DNA of 64,000 bases from Nitrospirota bacterium (GTDB lineage: Bacteria > Nitrospirota > Leptospirillia > Leptospirillales > Leptospirillaceae), in contig DAHVAL010000003.1 of NCBI GenBank assembly GCA_027314645.1, forward strand, positions 1 to 64,000. The letters are read 5' to 3'. A model generated the notes under the pieces. That model did not search any database. It was not told the DNA's origin and saw only the letters and a list, made by a program, of their open reading frames with translations. The stretch's first letter is position 1, and each line of letters begins with the position of its first letter. Made by a program: the position numbers and the translations under genes. Below are positions 38,293 to 46,119 of this stretch, in pieces.

Positions 38293-39660
38293 TTGTCCAA
38301 CAAAGAGGACGCCCTCTACCGGCTTCTTTCAAACCACATCGCTGATTCGACCAATTCAGCCTTCCTTTTGATCGGGACCGACTACCGGATCCAGTGGGTT
38401 TCCGAAACCGCTCGCAAGCTTCTGTTCAAGGATTCACCGGACATGACTGGCGGGACCTGCGCCCACGCCCTGCAGGGTCGCGTTTGCACGGCTCAATGTC
38501 TCGAAGCTCGCGAGAACTTTTCGGGAAACGGTCCCTTCGGGCCCCCTTGCATGGAAAAGGAGTTTGGCGACTATTCCATCCGGAACAGCATCCTGGAGGA
38601 AAACGGCGATCCTGTGGGGTTGCTGAAACAGATCTTTCCATCGGAGGAGACCGATCCGGCAACCGGGTTTCCCCGCTTCGAGTCCAGAGGCTCGTGGCAT
38701 GCGACCCTCGCTCCGACCCTCTCGAGGATCGCGGAAACGACCATCCCCATTCTCTTGGTCGGGGAAACGGGAACGGGAAAAGAGGTTCTTGCACAGCGCA
38801 TCCATGAGTTGAGTCCCCGAAAAAACAACCCCTTTGTCGTCCTCGACCTCTCCGTCGTTCCTGAAACCCTCATCGACGACGCGCTTTTCGGACATGCCCG
38901 AGGAGCGTTCACGGGAGCGACTTCCGACTACACGGGGAAACTTCTGGAAGCAGATGGGGGGACCCTTCTATTGGATGAACTTGAAAACATTCCCCTCTCC
39001 ATCCAGGCCAAGCTCCTTCGATTTCTGGAAACCGGGGTCGTCGAACGGATCGGGCAGACCAAAAAGCATTCGATCGATGTGCGGGTCATCGCCGCCACCA
39101 ACATAAGCCCTGATAAGCTCCTTGCCTCGGGACGGCTCAGAGAAGATCTGTTCTACCGTTTGCGGGGAATGACCATCACCCTCCCCCCCCTCAGGGACCG
39201 GCGGGAAGAGATTCCGCTTCTGATCCAGACATTCCGGGGAAACTGGTCTGCACGGCATGGACGGAAGGCCCCCGCCTTTTCGAACAACCTCATCAATGCC
39301 TTCTGCCAATACCATTATCCCGGGAACATTCGCGAGCTCAGGCATCTTGTGGACCTTTGCCTGAGCCTTTCCACCGACCCGGTCGTGACAGAAAGCACCA
39401 TGCCGGATCCGGTACGGGAGATTTTGACCTCCCAAGGGGGGCGTCATCAACTGGCGAGTCTCCCTCTTCAATTTTCTCAACCACCCGGGAATGTGGACGA
39501 AGCCGTAGCTGCCGTTGAGAAAGACATGATTCAAAGAGTGCTTGCGCAGCACCGAGGGCGTGTTTCAGAGGCTGCGCGAACCCTTTCCATGAGCCGGATT
39601 ACGCTATGGAGAAAAATGAAGAAATATGATCTTGATCGGCGAAAATCGTTTCCTTCCTGA
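38293..39660 (+). CDS. Sigma-54 dependent transcriptional activator with PAS-like, cysteine-containing N-terminal sensor
   Basis: GETGTGKEVLAQRIHE, GHARGAFTGATSDYTG, Fis HTH VSEAARTLSMSRITLWRKMKKY. The listed ORF start (38152) runs through a tRNA; the TTG at 38293 is the first plausible in-frame start after it. Confidence 0.88.
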   Translation: MSNKEDALYRLLSNHIADSTNSAFLLIGTDYRIQWVSETARKLLFKDSPDMTGGTCAHALQGRVCTAQCLEARENFSGNGPFGPPCMEKEFGDYSIRNSILEENGDPVGLLKQIFPSEETDPATGFPRFESRGSWHATLAPTLSRIAETTIPILLVGETGTGKEVLAQRIHELSPRKNNPFVVLDLSVVPETLIDDALFGHARGAFTGATSDYTGKLLEADGGTLLLDELENIPLSIQAKLLRFLETGVVERIGQTKKHSIDVRVIAATNISPDKLLASGRLREDLFYRLRGMTITLPPLRDRREEIPLLIQTFRGNWSARHGRKAPAFSNNLINAFCQYHYPGNIRELRHLVDLCLSLSTDPVVTESTMPDPVREILTSQGGRHQLASLPLQFSQPPGNVDEAVAAVEKDMIQRVLAQHRGRVSEAARTLSMSRITLWRKMKKYDLDRRKSFPS

Positions 39661-39689
39661 AACGTTGCTTCATTCTTTAAACATTTTCC

Positions 39690-39707
39690 TGTTTCCCTTC
39701 TGAAACA
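39690..39707. promoter_or_regulatory. Candidate upstream activating sequence (inverted repeat)
   Basis: TGTTTC-N6-GAAACA, about 80 bp upstream of the -24 element. Confidence 0.4.
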
Positions 39708-39787
39708 TTTCGCGACATCCCCTTTTCCAAAATAAGATAAGTCTTTTTGGTTTAAAAATATCTTAATTCTGGACGTCGTAAATTCTT

Positions 39788-39804
39788 TTGGCACGAATCT
39801 TGTT
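39788..39804 (+). promoter_or_regulatory. Sigma-54 promoter
   Basis: TTGGCACGAATCTTGTT: TGGCACG-N4-TTG with the -24 block identical to consensus; GG-N10-GT (one mismatch at -12). Confidence 0.7.
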
Positions 39805-39886
39805 AATTCAAGGACGAGGATCGCCGGCTTGATCCCGGCCCCTTTGGAATGAGAACTACGTCCGAACCTTACAAGAGGAGTCGAAA

Positions 39887-40000
39887 ATGAGTGGAACAAA
39901 AAATCTGGTTTTCGTGATTATGGCCGCTTTTCCGTTCATTCTTATGGCTGTCTTTGAAAAAATCGACCATACCCTGAAGGGTGGGCTCGGCGGATTCTAA
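39887..40000 (+). CDS. 37-aa membrane microprotein
   Basis: AGAGGAG RBS, ATG; MSGTKNLVFVIMAAFPFILMAVFEKIDHTLKGGLGGF; downstream of the sigma-54 promoter; below the ORF-track length cutoff. Confidence 0.6.
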   Translation: MSGTKNLVFVIMAAFPFILMAVFEKIDHTLKGGLGGF

Positions 40001-40011
40001 GTTTTTTCCTT

Positions 40012-40028
40012 CCTTCCCTTGGGGAAGG
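40012..40028 (+). terminator. Hairpin after the 37-aa ORF
   Basis: CCTTCCC-TTG-GGGAAGG; no following T-run. Confidence 0.3.
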
Positions 40029-40047
40029 AGAACAAAGGACTTCCACC

Positions 40048-40527
40048 CTACAAGGCGGATTCCTTCTGTTCTTCTTCCCTTTTTTTTTCGAAAAAATCGG
40101 TCAGAAGAATTCGGGATTCCTCCTCGAGGACTCCGTGGACAACCTCAATGCGATGATGCAGGCGAGGGTCATTTTGGAGATCGTAAAGCGAAGCGACGAC
40201 ACCCCGGCGCGGCTCCCGCACCGCATACACGAGGCGTGAGATTCTCCCTTCGAGCAAGGCGCCGAAACACATGAGACAGGGCTCTAAGGTCACATACAGG
40301 GTGGAATCGCCCATACGGTAGTTTCCGATCTTCGATGCGGCCTCCCTAATGGCCACCATCTCGGCATGTGCGGTCGGATCATACGTCCGGCGGCCACGGT
40401 TCCACCCACAGCCGATGATCGTTTTGTCCAAGACAAGGACCGCTCCGACTGGAACCTCTTTTTCGTCCATCGCCTTCCGGGCCATCGCAAGCGCCTGTGT
40501 CATGAAATATTCATCCTGATCCTTCAT
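40048..40527 (-). CDS. tadA: tRNA-specific adenosine deaminase
   Basis: HAEMVAIREAA and PCLMCFGALLEGRISRLVYAVREPRRG. Confidence 0.92.
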   Translation of the reverse strand: MKDQDEYFMTQALAMARKAMDEKEVPVGAVLVLDKTIIGCGWNRGRRTYDPTAHAEMVAIREAASKIGNYRMGDSTLYVTLEPCLMCFGALLEGRISRLVYAVREPRRGVVASLYDLQNDPRLHHRIEVVHGVLEEESRILLTDFFEKKREEEQKESAL

Positions 40528-41279
40528 CGTTCGGAAGCCCTTCGGAATACTCGGTCCACACGCGCCTGGTCGAGGGGGCGAAGAAGAATGGCGTCCACAT
40601 TGACATGGGGTGGGCGTGTGACCGCCCACAGCACCGATTCTGCCACATCCGCTCCGGTGAGGGGAGTCATCCCTTCGTACACTTTTTTCGCCCTTTCGAC
40701 ATCTCCGCCGAACCTCACGATCGAAAATTCCGTTTCGACCATCCCGGGATCGATTTCCGTGATCCGGACTGGCTGGCCGAGCCACTCCAGGCGGAGGGTT
40801 TCCGTGACGGCCCGCAACGCATGTTTGGCCGCACAATATCCGGCTCCCCCGGCGTAAGTTTCGAACCCCGCCACCGAGCCGATATTGACCAGATGTCCCA
40901 GGCCGCTTCCGGCAAGCTTCGGAAACAGGGCTCTGGACATCCTGGCCGTTCCCAGGACATTGCTCTGGTACATGTCAAGCCATCCCGACTCATCCATGTC
41001 CATGACATGATCCAACCCCACGGCTCCGCCGGCGTTGTTCACGAGAAGATGGACTTCAGAGGGAAGGGCTTCTGCACACCTCATCACAGACTCGGGACTG
41101 CGGACATCGAGGAGGATGGGCGTCATCCCCGTCTCGCGGGCCAGAGCCTCGAGACGGGCCTTCCGTCTGGCGCCCCCGTAGACATGGAATCCGTTTTGGG
41201 AGAGAAGGCGGACAATGGCCTCTCCGATCCCGGAAGACGCTCCAGTCACCACCGCCACTTTTCTTCGTTTTTCCTCCAT
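40524..41279 (-). CDS. Short-chain dehydrogenase (YdfG-like SDR)
   Basis: VTGASSGIGEAIVRLL; NNAGGAVGLD; YCAAKHALRAVTETLRLE. Confidence 0.9.
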   Translation of the reverse strand: MEEKRRKVAVVTGASSGIGEAIVRLLSQNGFHVYGGARRKARLEALARETGMTPILLDVRSPESVMRCAEALPSEVHLLVNNAGGAVGLDHVMDMDESGWLDMYQSNVLGTARMSRALFPKLAGSGLGHLVNIGSVAGFETYAGGAGYCAAKHALRAVTETLRLEWLGQPVRITEIDPGMVETEFSIVRFGGDVERAKKVYEGMTPLTGADVAESVLWAVTRPPHVNVDAILLRPLDQARVDRVFRRASER

Positions 41280-41348
41280 CGATCACTCCTGCCGGCATTT
41301 CGAGAAGAAGGTCTTGCCGTTTTGAACAACTCTTTTCATAATGGATCC

Positions 41349-42197
41349 ATGAAATGTTTACAGCGCCCCCTCCGGATCAATATGACGGGGGGGATCATCC
41401 CCCTGGGAATCCCTCTCATCTTTCTTATTCTCCTGCAGTGGACTCATTGCGTTCCACTCTTGGCCCGGCCTCTCGACGACCCTTCCTACCCCCCTCCTCT
41501 GCGACAAGGGGTCCAGGAAGCGGCCCGCCAGATCCTTACCGACCACCCCAAGAAGGCTCTCTTAATCCTCACCCCCCTCTTCAAGCAGTACCCCGATTAC
41601 ACCATTGTCTTCACTCTCGCCGGAATGGCTTACGGAAAAACCGGAATGAACGCCGATGCGATCACCATGGAGCGCCGGGCGCTGGTTCTCGATCCCAAGA
41701 ACCTCACCGCCCGCACCAGCCTGGGAATCGCCGAGGGAAACACGGGCCACTTTCATCGGGAGATCAGGGAAGAAGCCGCGGTCCTGCGTCGAGATCCGAA
41801 ACGGGAAGCCGCCTGGAGCGCGTTGGGTTGGGCCTATGGATCCTTGGGAAAATGGAAGGAGGCCAGAAACGCAGAAATAAAGGCCATCCGTCTTCGGTCG
41901 TCGGATCCCGAGGCCCGTATGATTCTTGGGCTCGCCCTGGCCCATGAAGGATTCCTTCAGGAGGCCCTCACCATGGAGGAGTCGGCGCAGAAACTGGATC
42001 CGGCGGATGAAGGAATCCAACGGTCCCTGACATTCATCAAGCACACGATGAATCCGATGCCGGTCGCGGAGCCAAAGAACCCGGGATTCAATCCGCTTCT
42101 GGCGCCTCAGCCTGGCCTTCCTTCCGATTCGGCGACCCCCGGAAACCCTCTTCAGTTGGCCCCTTCACAGCTTCGCGCCCCTGCAGTTGCCCACTGA
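41349..42197 (+). CDS. Secreted tetratricopeptide-repeat protein
   Basis: Signal-like N-terminus; TPR repeats (AAWSALGWAYGSLGKWKEARNAEIKAIRL). Confidence 0.8.
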   Translation: MKCLQRPLRINMTGGIIPLGIPLIFLILLQWTHCVPLLARPLDDPSYPPPLRQGVQEAARQILTDHPKKALLILTPLFKQYPDYTIVFTLAGMAYGKTGMNADAITMERRALVLDPKNLTARTSLGIAEGNTGHFHREIREEAAVLRRDPKREAAWSALGWAYGSLGKWKEARNAEIKAIRLRSSDPEARMILGLALAHEGFLQEALTMEESAQKLDPADEGIQRSLTFIKHTMNPMPVAEPKNPGFNPLLAPQPGLPSDSATPGNPLQLAPSQLRAPAVAH

Positions 42198-42243
42198 TAT
42201 CGTTTGTCTTTTTGACGGGATTGTCCTAAAATTCATGACAAAC

Positions 42244-42329
42244 GGAGGGGTGGCCGAGTGGCCGAAGGCGGCGGTCTTGAAAACCGTAGAGCGAAAGCTC
42301 CGTGGGTTCGAATCCTACCCCCTCCGCCA
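42244..42329 (+). tRNA. tRNA-Ser (anticodon TGA)
   Basis: GGAGGGG/CCCCTCC acceptor, GTCTTGAAAACC anticodon loop, variable arm, GGGTTCGAATCC, CCA. Confidence 0.95.
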
Positions 42330-42455
42330 TCCTCCCTTCCAAGGAGAGGGAGGAAGGCTTTCTCCGCCAGGGAAGGAATTGAATCCAATGCCCCAATTGC
42401 GGTATTCTTCCTCCTCATGTTCGACCCGCGTTGCATTCACCGATTGAAATCCCAT

Positions 42456-42548
42456 GGAGAGGTGGCCGAGTGGTCGAAGGCGTCCGCCTGCTAAGCGGAT
42501 GTAGGGTCAAAAGCCCTACCCAGGGTTCAAATCCCTGCCTCTCCGCCA
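42456..42548 (+). tRNA. tRNA-Ser (anticodon GCT)
   Basis: GGAGAGG/CCTCTCC acceptor, CCTGCTAAGCGG anticodon region, long variable arm, CCA. Confidence 0.95.
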
Positions 42549-42606
42549 TATGTCAACGAACCGCCTCACGCGACTGGTCCCGGAAAACCGGATTCCCCGA
42601 TCCCGG

Positions 42607-43650
42607 TCACTCCCGAAACACCGTGGTTCGATTGCGCCCTTCCTTCTTTGATACATAGAGGGCTTTGTCCGCTTTTTCCATCATCTGTTCCCATCGGGCA
42701 TCGAAGGGTCCCGAATCAATTCCGATCGAAATGGTCATCACCCCAATCTTCTGATGCTTCGTAACATTCATGATCTCGGCCTTCTCGACCGCCTTTCTGA
42801 TTTTTTCTGCGGTCTGGAATCCCTCGTCGGCGAAAAGGCCTGGCAGGAGCAAGGCAAATTCTTCCCCACCAACGCGGGCAGCCATATCCATTCTCCTCAC
42901 GTTCATCTTGAGGATCTTGGAGACAGCCATGATCGCCTTGTCTCCGACCATATGACCATGGGTATCATTGATCCCCTTGAAGTGGTCGATATCCAGCATC
43001 AGAATCGTCATTTCCTCGCCTGAATGCCTTCCTTGAACCAGAAGCTCATCGATCTTGGCCTTCAGCCCCCGACGATTTAAAAGCTCCGTCAAAGGATCAA
43101 TCAAGGCCTCTGCCCGGGTGGTCCGCAATTCCTTCTGCAGGACATCGATCTTTTTCTGGCTTTCTGTCAAGTCATTGCTGAGGGAGGCGGAGCTGTCCCG
43201 GAGAGATACGGTGTCCCGGAGGATCCTGTCCACGATCGCCTTGAGCTCCTGATCATCCAGGTGATTTTTCCGGAGTGTGGCTCCATACGACTCCATTCCC
43301 GTCTTGACCCGTTCGACCTCATGCTTGGTCAACTTTGTCGACCTGGAAAGCGATTCGAGAACATTCTGGATTTCCTTGGTCAGGGAATCACTGTGGTCGT
43401 TCAGGGGAAGGACATATTCCGGGGCGATGAAGCTCAGGAAAAGCTTTTCTATTTCGGAGTCCTTGAGAGGGTGCCCGGATTTCGTGAGATCATCGAGAGA
43501 TTCCGACAAACCGGGATTGACCCCCGAGACGTCCTCATAGATGACAGCGTAATGTATCGGAGTGAAGGAACACCCAAGATCCGTCATGCGCTGAAGGGCC
43601 AGTCGGAATATTTCGGCACTGGCCATCTTGCCTTCGGTATAGCGAAGCAT
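42607..43650 (-). CDS. Diguanylate cyclase (GGDEF domain)
   Basis: DPLTELLNRRGLKAKI; MLDIDHFKGINDTHGHMVGDKAI; RVGGEEFALLLPG. Confidence 0.95.
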   Translation of the reverse strand: MLRYTEGKMASAEIFRLALQRMTDLGCSFTPIHYAVIYEDVSGVNPGLSESLDDLTKSGHPLKDSEIEKLFLSFIAPEYVLPLNDHSDSLTKEIQNVLESLSRSTKLTKHEVERVKTGMESYGATLRKNHLDDQELKAIVDRILRDTVSLRDSSASLSNDLTESQKKIDVLQKELRTTRAEALIDPLTELLNRRGLKAKIDELLVQGRHSGEEMTILMLDIDHFKGINDTHGHMVGDKAIMAVSKILKMNVRRMDMAARVGGEEFALLLPGLFADEGFQTAEKIRKAVEKAEIMNVTKHQKIGVMTISIGIDSGPFDARWEQMMEKADKALYVSKKEGRNRTTVFRE

Positions 43651-43849
43651 GAAAGCTCCAATCCTCGTCTTTTAATAATGTCATAAAATTTGTTTGTAAA
43701 ATTTTTTTCAGGGCGCATTTTATCACAATTCAATCCTTATCCCACAAACCTAAGCTTCATAAGAAAGAGTGGATCTTCCAATCTCTGATCGGACATAATC
43801 GAGTTGGCCCGGGTCCTCCCGGTTTAATAATAATGAGGAGGTCGACATC

Positions 43850-44824
43850 GTGTCTTTCGGCGTAATTCCCCAACTGGTCAAACATTCCGAAGGGACACAC
43901 CGGTCCAATTGGGATGTCGTCCTCTTTCATCTCGGGAAAACACCGGTGACCCTTGCCGGGATGATCGACTTCCTGTTTTTCATCCTTCTTGGCTTGATCC
44001 TCCGACATTTCCTTGGCAAGGCCCTTCACGCGAAGGCCCAGAACCAGTCCTCCCCCCAGACACGCCATTTGATGGGCCTTCTGGCGACCCTGGCTTCCAA
44101 TCTCACTCTTGGACTGGCCTTCGTCATCGGTCTCGACAACCTCGGAGTCCGCCTCTCATTTCTTGGCGGAGCTCTGGGCGTGTTGGGGATCGGCATCGGA
44201 ATCGGGCTCCAAAATGTGGCGGCCAACATGATCGGCCTGGTCGTCATTCTTCTTGAAAAGTCCATTCAGATCGGGGACCTGATCGAAATCGAGGGCATTC
44301 TGGGAACGGTGGTCGAAATCAAAGCCCGCGCGACCACCGTCATGAGCCGGGACAATATCGCCATCATCATTCCCAACTCCCACTTGATCTCGAACAAGGT
44401 GATCAACTGGAGCCACCGGGACCCCAACACCCGCATGCACCTCAAGGTCGGAGTCGGAATGGATCCCGATCGGCTCGAACGAGCGGTGTCCATCCTTGAA
44501 AAAATTGGGATCGAACACCCGGACGTCCTGAAGGATCCCGCCCCCGTGGTCTGGTTCTCTGAGTTCGGAGACTCCTCCTTCAACCTCGAGCTGATTTATT
44601 GGATCGGAGACGTCACCATGCGGCACAACATCCTCTCCGACCTCAACTTTCGAATCGCCCGGGAATTCAGGAAGGAGGGAATTGAGCTGCCGTATCCCCA
44701 TAATGTCATCCTGTTTTCCGATGAAACGATGCGCCCCAAAATCGCCTCGCCCCTTGCAGAGCCGCCGAAGGGAGAGGATAATAGAACCCATGAAAATAGG
44801 AATTCTTCTCTCGACCCATCCTGA
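43850..44824 (+). CDS. Small-conductance mechanosensitive channel (MscS family), GTG start
   Basis: LGGALGVLGIGIGIGLQNVAANMIGLVVILLEKSIQIGDLIEIEGILGTVVEIKARATTV. Confidence 0.93.
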   Translation: MSFGVIPQLVKHSEGTHRSNWDVVLFHLGKTPVTLAGMIDFLFFILLGLILRHFLGKALHAKAQNQSSPQTRHLMGLLATLASNLTLGLAFVIGLDNLGVRLSFLGGALGVLGIGIGIGLQNVAANMIGLVVILLEKSIQIGDLIEIEGILGTVVEIKARATTVMSRDNIAIIIPNSHLISNKVINWSHRDPNTRMHLKVGVGMDPDRLERAVSILEKIGIEHPDVLKDPAPVVWFSEFGDSSFNLELIYWIGDVTMRHNILSDLNFRIAREFRKEGIELPYPHNVILFSDETMRPKIASPLAEPPKGEDNRTHENRNSSLDPS

Positions 44825-45092
44825 AAATCATGACGGGGAAAGGGTGCGTTCGATCGTAGAACCCGCCCTCGCCTCCGGCGACGAGATCTATCTCTACCTT
44901 CTCGACGAAGGAGCCCGCTTCTTAACTCAGGATTGGGTCCACTCCCTTGTCGACCGGGGCGCCACCGTTTATACCTGCGCCTACGCAGCCCAAAACCGCC
45001 GAATCTCGGATCCCGGAAAAACCACTTTCTGCGGATTGGTGGTTCTGACTCAGATCATCGAGGGGTGCGACCGTTTCCTTGCCTTCGCCTGA
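44790..45092 (+). CDS. DsrE/TusD-like protein
   Basis: MKIGILLSTHPENHDGERVRSIVEPALASGDEIYLYLLDEGARF...GATVYTCAYAAQNR; conserved-position Cys. Confidence 0.65.
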   Translation: MKIGILLSTHPENHDGERVRSIVEPALASGDEIYLYLLDEGARFLTQDWVHSLVDRGATVYTCAYAAQNRRISDPGKTTFCGLVVLTQIIEGCDRFLAFA

Positions 45093-45102
45093 AAGGAGTT
45101 CC

Positions 45103-45456
45103 GTGTCCTCCTCGAGCCACAAGACTCTTCTGCTGATCAAAGCGGACCCGTCGACCGACCCGAGACCTGCCGAAGCCGTGCGCTCGGCCCTCGGCCTGAT
45201 TGCCGGGGAAATCCCTGTCAGCGTCTATTTATTCAAGGAAGCCCACGCTCTCCTCACCTCCACCTCCGAGGATCTTCTCGACCTTGAGGACGGAGAGGTT
45301 CTTCACCGGTTCCTCGGAACATTTTTCGACATGGCCTCCGGAATCTACTATGAACCGTTCGACACCCCTCCTTCGGAGAAAACACGGGGAACCCCCCTCT
45401 CCCCCAAGGATCTGGGCCGAATGATCGGGAGCTTCGACCACACTCTTTTCTTTTAG
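45103..45456 (+). CDS. DsrF/TusC-like protein (GTG start, no Cys)
   Basis: AAAGGAG RBS; LLLIKADPSTDPRPAEAVRSALGLIAGEIPVSVYLFKEAHALL. Confidence 0.5.
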   Translation: MSSSSHKTLLLIKADPSTDPRPAEAVRSALGLIAGEIPVSVYLFKEAHALLTSTSEDLLDLEDGEVLHRFLGTFFDMASGIYYEPFDTPPSEKTRGTPLSPKDLGRMIGSFDHTLFF

Positions 45457-45464
45457 GACGCGCC

Positions 45465-45719
45465 ATGCTGATCCTTCTCCGCCATCCTCCCGACGACCGG
45501 GTCCGGGATCTGATCCTTGCGGCATGCGAGGAATCCGGGTCCGCCTCCCTCGTCTACCTTGAGCGGGCCCTTCATGACCCCTTGGGGCACCCTCCACTGG
45601 TCCTCGCAGGCCAGACCTACACCATGGACCCCCCCGCAATACCGGGCATCAAACAGATCGACGGACAGCTCCTGCTCACCCTGATTCGAGGCGACTCCCG
45701 AATTCTGGTCCTTCCCTGA
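45465..45719 (+). CDS. DsrH/TusB-like small protein
   Basis: Third gene of the DsrEF-like set; short protein with alpha/beta pattern LILLRHPPDDRVRDLI...ILVLP. Assignment mainly positional. Confidence 0.45.
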   Translation: MLILLRHPPDDRVRDLILAACEESGSASLVYLERALHDPLGHPPLVLAGQTYTMDPPAIPGIKQIDGQLLLTLIRGDSRILVLP

Positions 45720-45827
45720 TCGTCGGCGTTGACACCGGACAAGGCTCCGTCATCCCTCCCGGGAACCTCTTGTATTCGACCAGTCCAGAAGGTATGATTG
45801 GATGTTCCGCGCTTAAACACCTGACGT

Positions 45828-45920
45828 GGAGAGATGTCCGAGCGGCCGAAGGAGCACGACTGGAAATCGTGTAGGTGCCTAAGAAGTGCCTCGGGGGTTC
45901 GAATCCCCCTCTCTCCGCCA
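45828..45920 (+). tRNA. tRNA-Ser (anticodon GGA)
   Basis: GGAGAGA/TCTCTCC acceptor, GACTGGAAATCGT, long variable arm, CCA. Confidence 0.95.
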
Positions 45921-45949
45921 TTTCACGGCGACACCCGAGAGCGGACCGA

Positions 45950-46055
45950 TGGGGCCCCAGGCTCCGGGCAACGAGATCCCGCAAACCCCGCCAGGTCCGG
46001 AAGGAAGCAACGGTAGCGGAGTGTCACGGGTGCCCCGGATCCCCCTGGGGTCCCT
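45950..46055 (+). ncRNA. ffs: Signal recognition particle RNA (4.5S type)
   Basis: CCAGGTCCGGAAGGAAGCAACGGTAGCGG...TGTCACGGGTGCCC core; GGGGCCCCAGG pairs with CCTGGGGTCCC. Confidence 0.92.
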
Positions 46056-46119
46056 TCGTTCCTCTTTCTTGCCGCCCCCCGCACCCGTCACAGACGCACG
46101 TCTTCTTCATGGAGATCCC

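Noticed and set aside
45886-46119. N-terminal extension of dnaX
   Set aside because: Overlaps tRNA-Ser(GGA) and SRP RNA; MAQFKSLYRTYRPQTF at 46120 is the natural start.
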